Under the pieces are notes generated by a model, which saw only the letters and a program-made list of their open reading frames with translations, was not told the DNA's origin and made no database searches. Of a stretch of 64,000 nt of DNA, positions 1-9,431 are shown one piece after another. Location: assembly GCA_011369465.1 (NCBI GenBank), contig DRQG01000142.1, positions 26,147 to 90,146 on the forward strand, written 5' to 3'. Every line of letters starts with the position of its first letter. Positions within the stretch are counted from its first letter, which is position 1. Made by a program: the position numbers and the translations under genes. Origin of the DNA: Caldithrix abyssi. Lineage in GTDB: Bacteria; Calditrichota; Calditrichia; Calditrichales; Calditrichaceae.

Positions 1-1
1 C

Positions 2-493
2 TTTCTTAAAAAATACGGTTATGAACCGCTGGATATGCGTTTAAAATGGCCTAATGATTTGATGGTCGGCTCTAAAAAACTGGCCGGCATTTTGACCGAA
101 TCGCTTCTGAAAGGCAAAGCGGTGGAAGCGCTGGTGATCGGGATAGGCATAAATCTCAATTTTCAACGGGACAATATGCCGCAGGAAATACGTGATACGG
201 CCACATCGATCCGGATTGAAACCGGTAAACATGTGGATGTAAGCCGATTTTTCACCCATTTTTTATACGATTTTGAACAAGCTTATGAACGGCTGGAACG
301 CACCGATTATGCCGATGTGGCAGAGCACTGGAAAAAGTACAACCAACAGCTTGGACAGGATATTCTTATCCGTACCATGCAGGGCGAAGAGCGCGGCCGG
401 TTTATGGATGTGAACGCCGAAGGCCATCTGATATATGAAGACGAAGCAGGAAACCGGAAGGAATTATTAGCCGGGGAAATTATAAACGGGTAA
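2..493 (+). CDS. birA: Biotin--[acetyl-CoA-carboxylase] ligase, C-terminal part (runs off left edge)
   Basis: The open frame enters from the left edge, so the N-terminus is missing. The visible part carries the biotin protein ligase core: KWPND at bases 44-58, a K-K-L-A-G-I-L stretch just after it, and GIGIN at 140-154, followed by a small C-terminal domain (HLIYEDEAGNRKELLAGEI region). The enzyme activates biotin as biotinyl-AMP and attaches it to the lysine of biotin carboxyl carrier proteins; AccB at 20.7 kb is the likely substrate. Two bases separate its stop from coaX, so the two are probably co-transcribed. Whether an N-terminal DNA-binding repressor domain exists cannot be seen here. 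Confidence 0.93.
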   Translation, partial: FLKKYGYEPLDMRLKWPNDLMVGSKKLAGILTESLLKGKAVEALVIGIGINLNFQRDNMPQEIRDTATSIRIETGKHVDVSRFFTHFLYDFEQAYERLERTDYADVAEHWKKYNQQLGQDILIRTMQGEERGRFMDVNAEGHLIYEDEAGNRKELLAGEIING

Positions 494-495
494 TT

Positions 496-1278
496 ATGTT
501 AGTTGCTATCGACATTGGAAACACGCATACGGTTGTGGGGATTTTTAAGGGCCGGGAACTGCTGTACCACTGGCGGATTATGTCCGATCTGACCCGGACG
601 GAAGATGAGATAGGCGCTATGCTGCTTTATCTGTTTGAACAGCGGCAGTTTGATCCTGCAGCTGTTGACGGCGTATGCATCTCCTCTGTGGTTCCTGATC
701 TGACGCCCATCTATCAAATGATGAGCAAGCGCTATCTGAACAACAAGGCATTGATTATTCACTCCGGTTTAAAGCTGGATATGGGGCTCAAATATCTGGA
801 ACCGAAAGCCATTGGCGCCGACCGCTTGTGCAACGCCGTGGCCGGGATCGAAAAATACGGCCGGCCGCTTATTATCATTGATTTCGGAACGGCAACCACC
901 TTTGATTGTATCAATGCGGCGGGAGAATATCTGGGCGGAGCCATTGCTCCGGGTATTCAGTCCTCTTTTGACGCCTTACATCAGAAAACGGCCAAATTGC
1001 CCCGCGTGGACAGCCGCTTTCCCGTCAATGTTATCGGCCGAACCACCGAGGAAAGCATACAAAGCGGCATCATGCGCGGATCGGTGCATCTGGTGGAAGG
1101 ATTGATCACAGAAATAAAGGAAGAGCTGGGCGGGGAAAGCACGGTGATCGCCACCGGCGGGTTGGCCGGAAAAATAGCCGAGCATACGTCTTCCATCGAT
1201 AAAGTGGATTATTATTTAAGTTTGGACGGGATTGCTTCGATCTATTATAAAAACGTTTCGGATCAAACCATACACTAA
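496..1278 (+). CDS. coaX: Type III pantothenate kinase
   Basis: This 260-residue protein matches the CoaX family in length and motifs: DIGNT at residues 6-10 for phosphate binding, GADR at 107-110, DFGTATT at 129-135 and GGAIAPGI at 147-154. CoaX phosphorylates pantothenate, the first step of coenzyme A synthesis; it belongs to the ASKHA fold and, unlike type I kinases, is not feedback-inhibited by CoA. The pantothenate genes panB and panC lie elsewhere in this window (55-57 kb). It follows birA by two bases, a pairing common in bacteria. Confidence 0.96.
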   Translation: MLVAIDIGNTHTVVGIFKGRELLYHWRIMSDLTRTEDEIGAMLLYLFEQRQFDPAAVDGVCISSVVPDLTPIYQMMSKRYLNNKALIIHSGLKLDMGLKYLEPKAIGADRLCNAVAGIEKYGRPLIIIDFGTATTFDCINAAGEYLGGAIAPGIQSSFDALHQKTAKLPRVDSRFPVNVIGRTTEESIQSGIMRGSVHLVEGLITEIKEELGGESTVIATGGLAGKIAEHTSSIDKVDYYLSLDGIASIYYKNVSDQTIH

Positions 1279-1331
1279 AGATGTTCTTAATTAAAATTTA
1301 TCGGTTACCTAATTTTACTTAGATTACAACT

Positions 1332-4300
1332 ATGATCTACAAAGAAAAAGTTTTGCTCCTGCACCGCAATGCGCTTATTCAGGAAAAAATCTTCAATTAT
1401 CTGCACGAAAATGATTACGCCGTGATTATGGCCAACAATGCCGAAAATACGTTTAGCCTGGCCAAAAGCATGAAACCGGATATTATCCTCTGGGGTGACG
1501 CTCTTACGACGCATTCCAAACAGGTTATCCGCAAGATTAAGAGCAGCCCCTTTGGGCAAAACATACCCATTATTGCCCTGATACCCGATGTGGAATTATT
1601 CGAGCGTTACGAAATCGAAAAGGACGGCATCAGCGATGTGCTGGACACGATGCCTAAGCTCCCCGATCTGAAACTGAAAATACGTTCCCATTTGGCCAAT
1701 CGCCGCCGCATTTTACAATATGAAGACAAACTGCGTCGTTTGCGGGCCTTAAACGAATTGGAGTTTCAGCTCATCCAGACGCGCGAGGTGATACGCGCCT
1801 GCGATCTGGTGGATGACTATATTTTAAACACATACGGTGTACAGGCCCTGCTCACTCTGGTTTTCAATAACAAAACTAAGGAATACGATTACAAAAGTTT
1901 TCTAACGCCGGATACAAAAATTCAACAAAAACTCAGCACCATATTTGAGCTTAAAATCTGGCAAAAATATTTTTTCGCCAATCCCAAACTGGAAACCGGC
2001 CGCATTGTCGATCACTATATTTTGGAATTGTTTTCCACCATCGGTTTGCAGGGTGTGGCTTTCTATCAGTTTCCGCTGCAGGCCATGGGCAAGCAGATCG
2101 GTTTTATTATTGCCGGCATCGGCGATGAAAAAGATTTTAACAAAGAAAAAATAGATGAAATTTCGCAGCTTTGTACCGCACTGTCTTCACGGGTGCTGCA
2201 AATCCGCAGCATTTTTGCTCAAACGCCGGTTACCCGGGAAGATACCTCGGCCGTAAAACATCTTTTTTTGCGCTTAAATGAGGACGAAATTTCAAATTAC
2301 CTCAGCCAACAGCTGTTAAGCACATTGCGGGCGGATGTCTGTATCTATTTTAATTATAATGAAGGATTCCGTTTTCTTTATCCGCAGTACTGTTACCGCA
2401 GCGACAAAGATGAAAACATTTTCGAAGATGAAAAACCGCCGGTTCTGATGCTGAAAGATTATCCCACTTTCGAGCAATTTCTGGAATCGCGAAAAATGAG
2501 CGTACACTATAATCTGTCGGAAAAGCCCCGTAAAGATTTGCAGGCTATGGCCGAACTGGCCGGGAAAACATATAACTCATTGCTTATTTTTACGGTAAAG
2601 GTCGGTAACGAAATAAAAGGCTTTTTCCTGGTCGGCGCTCAAAACGGGCTTAAACGTTTTACCCGCAGCGATATCCACCGTTCGGAACAAATGATCCAGA
2701 GAGCGACCAGCGCGCTTATCGAAAGCCGGGTGGTCCGCCAGGCGCAGGTTACCATCAAACAGCTGGACCGCATCTTTGATCTGAGTAAAGAGCTCACCCT
2801 GGAAAATGATATTGAGGATTTGCTTAAAAAAATCGGCAAAGCTATCCGCCGTACACTGGGATGGAATATTGTGCTGGTGGAACGGCGCAACCTGTACAAC
2901 GCCCGCTACGAAAATGTGTGCGCTCTGGGCCTGAAGGAATCGGAATTCGAACTTCTTAAACAGACCTATCCGGATTCGCTCTATCTGGCTCTGAAAGACC
3001 ATTGTTACAAAATAAGCAATTCCTGCTTTTACGATCATGAAAAAGGCGACGGGGCGATTACCCCGGCGGATCAAAAACGGTTCCAGCGTTCCATAGGCAA
3101 AGAATGGGACGATGAGGACTGGATTCTGGTACCCATCCAAAGCCGGGGAAGGGAACTGGGCTATATTGCGGTAAACGATCCGGTGGAGCGGGTACGACCA
3201 ACCGAGGAGAAGGTACGCAGCATCGAATATTTTGCCAATCAGGCTGCCGTGGCGCTGGAAAACGCCTCCTTGTACGAAAATCTGAAATCTTCGGAGCTCA
3301 AATACCGCTTACTGGCAGAAACGATGACCATGGGTCTGGTTACCTGCGATTTTAACGGCAGTATCATCTATGTTAATAAAAGCCTGAGCAATATGCTTAA
3401 ATACGAACGTAGCGAAAGTTTGCTGCAGCAGAATATTTTTGATCTGTGTTCCAATAAAACCCGCAACGATTTCGAAAAAGGCGTATTGCAGATGATCAAA
3501 AGCGGGAAAGACGAAAAAAAGAACGCCAAAGAAGGCATCGAAATCGAATTACTGGCCAATGACAATACCTACATCCCCTTTAAAATTTATTTGACGGATT
3601 ATTATCAACAGACCAAAAAGGTCGGATTTTTAGGCGTGCTCTCGGATATGCGTCCGCAGCGGCGTATCGAACGTTTGAAGGCCGATTTTAATTCCATGAT
3701 TGTCCACGATCTGCGGTCGCCTCTCAACATCATTCAGGGCTATATCGACATTGTGCGCAACCAGGTTGTGGGGCAGATATCGGAAGAACAGTCCGATTTG
3801 CTGTTTATCGCCAAGGAAAATGTGGATAAGGTGCTCAAACTGATCGATAATTTTATGACCGCCTCCAAAATGGAAGCGGGTAAATTTGATCTGGAAATGG
3901 AAACCCATTCCCTCAATTCGGTGATAGAGGCTGTTTACGAACACAATCTGGTTCTGGCGCAAAAAAAGGATATTGAGATGTCCATCGACCTTGATCCGAA
4001 CATTGCCTTGATGGAATTTGATAAAATGCGTATCGAACAGGTGCTTTCAAATTATATCAGCAATGCTATAAAGTTTACCGATAAAGGCGGTAAGGTGGAA
4101 ATTCGCAGCAAGCTGGTTAAAGAATACAATGAACTGACCAGCGAAGAATCGATGGCCGTGCACGTGGCGGTCAAAGATTCCGGTGTGGGTATCCCTTACG
4201 ACGAACAGGACAAGGTGTTTAATAAATACGAACAAACCGAGGCGGGTAAAGACGCCTCGTTAAAAGGAACCGGACTGGGGCTGGCCATTTGCAAGGAAAT

Positions 4301-4397
4301 TATTTCTCTGCATAAGGGCGAGGTCTGGCTGGAAAGCGAACCCGGAAAAGGCAGTACCTTCTATTTCAGTTTACCCATCAAACCGCTTAAAATTTAA
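1332..4397 (+). CDS. Large cytoplasmic sensor histidine kinase (pseudo-receiver, GAF, PAS, HisKA, HATPase)
   Basis: This 1021-residue protein has no evident signal peptide or membrane helix. Residues ~5-125 look like a response-regulator receiver fold, but the acidic pair is replaced by HRN and the phospho-acceptor Asp of 'PDIILWGD' falls on Gly, so it is probably not phosphorylated. A diverged GAF-like region follows (~300-460), then a clearer GAF (~470-650) and a PAS domain (~655-770). HisKA carries VHDLRSP with the likely phospho-histidine near 792. The ATPase shows an N-box (NAIKF, ~906), DSGVGIP (~949) and GTGLGLAI (~979). The ligand and partner regulator are unknown; mutS begins 12 bases after the stop. 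Confidence 0.88.
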   Translation: MIYKEKVLLLHRNALIQEKIFNYLHENDYAVIMANNAENTFSLAKSMKPDIILWGDALTTHSKQVIRKIKSSPFGQNIPIIALIPDVELFERYEIEKDGISDVLDTMPKLPDLKLKIRSHLANRRRILQYEDKLRRLRALNELEFQLIQTREVIRACDLVDDYILNTYGVQALLTLVFNNKTKEYDYKSFLTPDTKIQQKLSTIFELKIWQKYFFANPKLETGRIVDHYILELFSTIGLQGVAFYQFPLQAMGKQIGFIIAGIGDEKDFNKEKIDEISQLCTALSSRVLQIRSIFAQTPVTREDTSAVKHLFLRLNEDEISNYLSQQLLSTLRADVCIYFNYNEGFRFLYPQYCYRSDKDENIFEDEKPPVLMLKDYPTFEQFLESRKMSVHYNLSEKPRKDLQAMAELAGKTYNSLLIFTVKVGNEIKGFFLVGAQNGLKRFTRSDIHRSEQMIQRATSALIESRVVRQAQVTIKQLDRIFDLSKELTLENDIEDLLKKIGKAIRRTLGWNIVLVERRNLYNARYENVCALGLKESEFELLKQTYPDSLYLALKDHCYKISNSCFYDHEKGDGAITPADQKRFQRSIGKEWDDEDWILVPIQSRGRELGYIAVNDPVERVRPTEEKVRSIEYFANQAAVALENASLYENLKSSELKYRLLAETMTMGLVTCDFNGSIIYVNKSLSNMLKYERSESLLQQNIFDLCSNKTRNDFEKGVLQMIKSGKDEKKNAKEGIEIELLANDNTYIPFKIYLTDYYQQTKKVGFLGVLSDMRPQRRIERLKADFNSMIVHDLRSPLNIIQGYIDIVRNQVVGQISEEQSDLLFIAKENVDKVLKLIDNFMTASKMEAGKFDLEMETHSLNSVIEAVYEHNLVLAQKKDIEMSIDLDPNIALMEFDKMRIEQVLSNYISNAIKFTDKGGKVEIRSKLVKEYNELTSEESMAVHVAVKDSGVGIPYDEQDKVFNKYEQTEAGKDASLKGTGLGLAICKEIISLHKGEVWLESEPGKGSTFYFSLPIKPLKI

Positions 4398-4409
4398 TCC
4401 TGTATATTA

Positions 4410-7028
4410 ATGAAGAAAAAAGCTGCAACCCCGCTGATGGAGCAGTACCTGAATATCAAAGCGGATTATCAGGACGTTATTCTGCTCTATCGAATGGGTG
4501 ATTTTTACGAGACATTTTACGAAGACGCCAAGGTGATATCCAAAACGCTGGGTATTGCCCTGACCAAGCGCGCGCATGGTAAGTCGGCGGATGTGCCTTT
4601 GGCCGGTTTTCCCTACCACGCCTTGGATAACTATCTGCCCAAACTGCTCAATGCCGGTTTACGGGTGGCCATCTGCGAACAGGTGGAAGACCCCAAGCTG
4701 GCCAAAGGCGTCGTGAAAAGGGAAGTGGTGGAAATCGCTTCACCCGGCGCAACCCTTTCCGATAAACTGCTGGACAGCCGCTCCAACAATTTTTTGGCCG
4801 CTGTGGTTTGCGACGGCAACCGCTGCGGACTGGCCGTGGCCGACGTATCCACCGGTTCTTTTCAAACCGCCGAAATCGGGGAAGATGTACTGCTGGAGCA
4901 GCTCATCCGCTATCAACCCAAAGAGATATTGGTGCCCGCGCAGCTGCACGACACGCTGGAACAGAAGGTGCGCAATCATCTGAATACCATCCTGACCAAA
5001 CGGGATGACTGGGTTTTTAGCCGCGATTATGCCTACGAACAGCTTCTGCGTCATTTCGGTACCCATTCCTTAAAAGGCTTTGGCTGCGATGATTTAAGCG
5101 TAGGCGTGCAGGCCGCCGGGGCCATTGTGCATTATCTGCAGGAAAACTACAAAACCCGCCTGCCCCATTTTGTGCATCTGCAAGTGCTTAATTTATCGCG
5201 TTTTATGGTGCTGGATGAGAGCAGCCGCCGCAACCTGGAAATTGCCGAATCTTTAAGCGGCGGCGGACAGAGCGCCACTTTGCTCACTGTATTGGATTAT
5301 ACCGCAACACCGATGGGCGCCCGTACTTTTAAGCAATGGCTGCAGCAGCCTCTTCTGGAAAAAGAAGAAATTGAGAAGCGGTTGGACATCGTAAGTGAGT
5401 TATTCGAAAATAACGAAGTACGGAAGGATCTGCACCGCGATTTGAAAGGCATCTCCGATATGGAACGCCTTTTGGGCAAAATTGTTACCGGCCGCGCTAA
5501 TGCCCGCGAATTGTTGGCTTTGAAGCATTCGCTGGAGGTAATCCTCCCGGTACGCAAAATCATCGAGGACAGTGGTCTGACCAATCTGATGCAAACTTTC
5601 CTCGAACTGGACCCTTTGAGCGAGCTAACCAAGTTGATTACGGAAGCCATCGTCGAGAACCCGCCTCAAACCATCCAGGAAGGGGGCATTGTACGCAGCG
5701 GTTTTAACACCGAGCTGGACGAACTGCGCAAAATATCCGAAGAGGGCAAAGACTGGCTGCTGCGTTACCAGGAAGAAGAACGGGCTAAAACGGGTATTAC
5801 TTCGCTGAAAATTAACTATAACAAAGTGTTCGGTTACTATCTGGAGGTAACCAATGTGCATAAAGACCGCGTTCCGGATTATTTTATACGCAAACAGACT
5901 CTGGTAAACGCCGAACGCTATATTACGCCGGAACTAAAGGAATGGGAAGACAAAATCCTCGGCGCGGAAGAAAAAATCAACCGGCTTGAATATGAGATAT
6001 TTCAGACTATTCGTCAAAAGGTGGGCGATTACGTTTTAGCCATCCAGAAAAACAGCAAACGGATCGCCGAACTGGACTGCTACCTGAGTTTGGCTGTAGC
6101 CGCCCATGAGAATAATTACGTCCGGCCGGAAATAAACGACAGCCAAGTATTAACCATCACCGAAGGACGGCATCCCGTAGTGGAAAAAAATCTGCCGCCC
6201 GGTGAGGATTTTATTGCCAACGATGTCCACCTGGACCCCGATTCCGAACAGATCTGGATCATTACCGGACCCAATATGGCCGGTAAATCCACCTTTCTGC
6301 GGCAGGTCGGGCTCATTGTGTTGATGGCTCAGATCGGCTCGTATGTTCCGGCGCTCAGCGCTTCCATCGGTATTGTGGATCGGATTTTTACCCGTGTGGG
6401 CGCCAGCGACAATCTGGCGCTGGGCGAAAGCACGTTTTTGGTGGAAATGAATGAAACGGCCAACATTCTCAACAACGCCACCAATCGCAGTTTAATTTTA
6501 CTGGATGAAATCGGGCGCGGCACCAGCACCTTTGACGGCCTGTCCATCGCCTGGTCTGTGGCCGAATATATTCACAATCAGGACAGACTGCGTTCCAAAA
6601 CCCTCTTTGCCACCCATTATCACGAACTGACCGAACTGGCTGTGCTTTACCCGCGCATAAAAAATTATAACGTAGCGGTGGAAGAGTGGGAAGACCAGGT
6701 CATATTTTTGCGGCGTATCGTTCCCGGCGGAACGGATAATTCGTACGGCATCTATGTGGCCCAGATGGCCGGTTTACCCGCCGAATTGATCGAACGGGCC
6801 CGGGAAATTCTGGCCAATCTGGAAGCAAATGAATTGACGCCGAATTCTTTAAAACCCCGTCTGGCCGAACGGCAGAGCGGACGCAACGTGGATGCGAATC
6901 AACTTTCGCTTTTTCCCGATCAGGAGTCGGGCAAACTAAAAAAGAAACTGGAAGAGATGGATATCAACAATCTGACGCCTTTGCAGGCTCTGCAAAAATT
7001 GGATGAGTTAAAGAAAATGCTTAAGTAG
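4410..7028 (+). CDS. mutS: DNA mismatch repair protein MutS
   Basis: At 872 residues this is a full-length MutS1. The mismatch-reading Phe-X-Glu is F32-Y33-E34 in the N-terminal clamp. The Walker A GPNMAGKST is at about 620-628, followed by the MutS signature DEIGRGTSTFDG near 698 and the FATHYHEL switch motif. MutS recognises mispairs and small loops and, on ATP binding, becomes a sliding clamp that recruits MutL. mutL is not in this window. No strong ribosome-binding site is visible before the ATG, which lies 12 bases downstream of the kinase stop. Confidence 0.98.
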   Translation: MKKKAATPLMEQYLNIKADYQDVILLYRMGDFYETFYEDAKVISKTLGIALTKRAHGKSADVPLAGFPYHALDNYLPKLLNAGLRVAICEQVEDPKLAKGVVKREVVEIASPGATLSDKLLDSRSNNFLAAVVCDGNRCGLAVADVSTGSFQTAEIGEDVLLEQLIRYQPKEILVPAQLHDTLEQKVRNHLNTILTKRDDWVFSRDYAYEQLLRHFGTHSLKGFGCDDLSVGVQAAGAIVHYLQENYKTRLPHFVHLQVLNLSRFMVLDESSRRNLEIAESLSGGGQSATLLTVLDYTATPMGARTFKQWLQQPLLEKEEIEKRLDIVSELFENNEVRKDLHRDLKGISDMERLLGKIVTGRANARELLALKHSLEVILPVRKIIEDSGLTNLMQTFLELDPLSELTKLITEAIVENPPQTIQEGGIVRSGFNTELDELRKISEEGKDWLLRYQEEERAKTGITSLKINYNKVFGYYLEVTNVHKDRVPDYFIRKQTLVNAERYITPELKEWEDKILGAEEKINRLEYEIFQTIRQKVGDYVLAIQKNSKRIAELDCYLSLAVAAHENNYVRPEINDSQVLTITEGRHPVVEKNLPPGEDFIANDVHLDPDSEQIWIITGPNMAGKSTFLRQVGLIVLMAQIGSYVPALSASIGIVDRIFTRVGASDNLALGESTFLVEMNETANILNNATNRSLILLDEIGRGTSTFDGLSIAWSVAEYIHNQDRLRSKTLFATHYHELTELAVLYPRIKNYNVAVEEWEDQVIFLRRIVPGGTDNSYGIYVAQMAGLPAELIERAREILANLEANELTPNSLKPRLAERQSGRNVDANQLSLFPDQESGKLKKKLEEMDINNLTPLQALQKLDELKKMLK

Positions 7029-7331
7029 AATCAATCCGGGTGTTATTCTGCACCCTTCATTTTAAGTATGGGATTGATCCGGAATGATGCAAAATAGCGC
7101 ACAATTTACTGGCCCGGAAGACAGAAGCCGTACAAAAAAATAAAGTTCAACTTTTTTTGTCCGAAAAAGCAGAATACGTTTCGAATAAATAAAGGATGGT
7201 ATAACTTCAATAAAATTTGATAATTAAATAAACTTTCACTTGATTTGTTGGAAGCGATATTTTATTTTTAATCACTAATGTATGTATATCCGACAATTTA
7301 TGTTAGTTAGGTTGTTTGGGAGGAAAGGCGA
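7029..7331. other. Intergenic region mutS - HU gene (303 bp)
   Basis: The region is AT-rich. Just after mutS an 8-bp pair ATCAATCC/GGATTGAT encloses a second small stem GGGTG/CACCC followed by a T-rich run; this could be a weak transcription end, but no clean U-tract follows. The rest should carry the promoter of the HU-like gene, for which I see no convincing -35/-10 pair. A good Shine-Dalgarno (GGGAGG) sits just before the next gene. Confidence 0.4.
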
Positions 7332-7646
7332 ATGAGAACGGTTACCAAAAAGGACGTTGCCAAGCGTACCGCACAAGAACTGAACGAAAAAATCTACACT
7401 GCAGAAAGATTTGTCGATGCCGTATTCACTGTGCTAAGAAAAATATTGAGCGAAGCGGATCCGGAAGTACGTATCGAAATTCGTGATTTTGGTGTATTTG
7501 AAGTTAAAAAGACCAAACCAAAACCTAAAGCAAGAAATCCACGCACAGGTGAAATCATTTATGTTCCCGCCCGTCGTAAAACCCATTTTAAAGCCGGAAA
7601 ATTGTTAAAAGATGTTTTAAAGGAGTCCATACCGGAAGAAAAATAA
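7332..7646 (+). CDS. HU/IHF-family DNA-binding protein
   Basis: This 104-residue protein has the compact HU/IHF layout: an N-terminal helical dimerisation part with TKKDVAKRTA, then IRDFGVFEVKK, then the DNA-binding arm ARNPRTGEIIYVPARRKTHFKAGK. That arm corresponds to the family signature G-F-G-x-F-x(n)-R-NP-x-T-G, here with D-F-G. Such proteins bend DNA and structure the nucleoid. The chain is somewhat longer than classical HU (about 90) through a short charged C-terminal tail. The start is supported by a GGGAGGAAAG ribosome-binding site. HU cannot be told from an IHF-like subunit by eye. Confidence 0.92.
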   Translation: MRTVTKKDVAKRTAQELNEKIYTAERFVDAVFTVLRKILSEADPEVRIEIRDFGVFEVKKTKPKPKARNPRTGEIIYVPARRKTHFKAGKLLKDVLKESIPEEK

Positions 7647-7892
7647 TACCTTCTCTGGATAATCATAGAAATATAGTATATCTGCGAATGTATCGGTCTT
7701 TCTTTCCCTGTTACCCTAATCCCGCCATGCGCAATGTTTAATACGGATTGATTCGTTTTGGGTAATCATTTTTAATAAAAAGCAAGAATTTTCAATTTTA
7801 TGTATTTTTTTTGGATATAGTGATACTATTCACGGTAACATAATAGTAGTTTGGCTATTCTTTACGACCATTTTAAATTACACACAATATTT

Positions 7893-8309
7893 ATGGAAAA
7901 AATAATAGCGCTGGATATCGGCGAAAAGAGAATAGGTGTGGCTATAAGCGATGCGCTGGGTTTTCTGGCTCATCCCCTGAAAACACTGGCCTGGAAAAAT
8001 ATTGAGCAGCTTATCGCCGATATGGGGAAACTGGCGGAAGAACATCAAACATCTACCTTTGTAATCGGTTTGCCATACACATTGCGCGGCGGTCATTCCG
8101 ATAAAACCGAAGAAATAAAAGCCATAGCGGATGAGTTGAAAAAACATACGGGTTGGACCATTATCGAAGTGGATGAGAGGTTGACAACCGTTATGGCCCA
8201 AAAAACCCTGCAAAATGTGGGTAAAAAACCCAGTAAACATCGCGACAAAATCGACCAGATTGCGGCGGTGCATATTTTACAAACATATTTGGACGGACAC
8301 AGTAAATAA
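7893..8309 (+). CDS. ruvX: RuvX/YqgF-family nuclease-like protein
   Basis: The family signature ALDIGEKRIGVAISD opens the protein, with VIGLPYTLRGG, VDERLTTVMA and the C-terminal HRDKIDQIAA motif carrying the remaining acidic residues of the RNase H-like site. I chose the ATG at 7893, giving 138 residues, the usual size. The frame can be extended to a TTG at 7851, but those 14 extra residues look unlike the family. Members act in 16S rRNA 5'-end maturation (YqgF) and have been proposed as Holliday junction resolvases. Neither start has a good ribosome-binding site. Confidence 0.9.
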   Translation: MEKIIALDIGEKRIGVAISDALGFLAHPLKTLAWKNIEQLIADMGKLAEEHQTSTFVIGLPYTLRGGHSDKTEEIKAIADELKKHTGWTIIEVDERLTTVMAQKTLQNVGKKPSKHRDKIDQIAAVHILQTYLDGHSK

Positions 8310-8388
8310 CGGTTGTATGAAGTACAAAGAATAGATAAATTGACAGTTTAATTATAAATGCGTGATTTAACATAGAGGGGATGCGGTT

Positions 8389-9423
8389 ATGGTAATCATT
8401 ATGGAAAAAGATGCCAGCGAAGAGCAGATAGAACATGTAATCGAACGTCTGGACGAAGTCGGTCTCAACGTACATCGATCTACAGGGGTCGATCATACAC
8501 TCCTGGGCGTGATCGGTAATGCCAGTATTATCGATCCGCGGGACATGAAGGTTTTGCCCGGCGTAGCGGACGCCTACCGGATTACGGCGCCATATAAGCT
8601 GGTTAGCCGGGAATTTAAACATAACAATACGGTGATCAGGATCAAGGACGTAGAGATAGGTGGCAATCGGATAGAGGTTATTGCCGGACCCTGTTCGGTT
8701 GAGTCAAGGGATCAAACTTTTATCATTGCCGAGCAGGTGGCCAAAACCGGGGTTAACTTATTACGCGGCGGCGCATTTAAACCGCGCACTTCGCCCTATT
8801 CTTTTCAGGGTTTGGGTGAAGAAGGTTTAAAAATTCTTCGTGAGGCGGCAGATAAATATAACATGCTGGTGATTACCGAGGTAATGGACAAAGACCAAAT
8901 ACCCCTGGTAAGCGACTATGCGGATATTTTACAGGTGGGCGCACGAAATATGCAGAATTTCTCTTTTATCCGTGCTCTGGGTAAAATACGCAAACCGGTT
9001 TTTTTGAAGCGGGGTATCTCGGCCACTATTGAGGAATGGTTGATGTCGGCCGAATATATCCTTTCCGGTGGCAACACGGATGTCATCCTCTGTGAGCGGG
9101 GTATCCGCACCTTTGAGACGTACACACGCAATACACTGGATGTAAGCGCGATTCCGGTGGTTCAAAAACTGAGCCATTTGCCGGTTTTTTCCGATCCTTC
9201 CCACGGTACCGGTTTGCGCAATAAAGTGGCGCCTATGGCCCGCGCTTCCATTGCCGCCGGCGCGGATGGTATTATGATCGAAGTCCATCACGATCCGGAA
9301 AACGCCAAATCCGACGGCGCTCAATCGCTCTATCCGGATCAATTTGCGGAATTGATGAATCAGATTCGTGTCATTGCAGAAGTAGTCGGTCGTAAAGCAC
9401 CGCAACCCAGAGATATCTCGTAG
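8389..9423 (+). CDS. aroF: 3-deoxy-7-phosphoheptulonate synthase (DAHP synthase, beta type with N-terminal regulatory domain)
   Basis: This catalyses the first shikimate-pathway step, condensing phosphoenolpyruvate with erythrose 4-phosphate. Residues ~1-75 form the ferredoxin-like regulatory domain known from Thermotoga-type enzymes. The TIM-barrel core shows GPCSVES near residue 100, the [14 protein letters not shown] phosphate-binding loop near 130 and the metal-site SDPSHGTG. Length is 344. GAGGGG lies eight bases before the ATG at 8389. Prephenate dehydrogenase follows after eight bases, so the pair likely forms an aromatic operon in which feedback acts through the small domain. Confidence 0.95.
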   Translation: MVIIMEKDASEEQIEHVIERLDEVGLNVHRSTGVDHTLLGVIGNASIIDPRDMKVLPGVADAYRITAPYKLVSREFKHNNTVIRIKDVEIGGNRIEVIAGPCSVESRDQTFIIAEQVAKTGVNLLRGGAFKPRTSPYSFQGLGEEGLKILREAADKYNMLVITEVMDKDQIPLVSDYADILQVGARNMQNFSFIRALGKIRKPVFLKRGISATIEEWLMSAEYILSGGNTDVILCERGIRTFETYTRNTLDVSAIPVVQKLSHLPVFSDPSHGTGLRNKVAPMARASIAAGADGIMIEVHHDPENAKSDGAQSLYPDQFAELMNQIRVIAEVVGRKAPQPRDIS

Positions 9424-9431
9424 GTCAATCT

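Noticed and set aside
8340..8368. TTGACA upstream of aroF as a promoter.
   Set aside because: At 17 bases the -10 would be TGATTT, which is too poor to support in AT-rich DNA.
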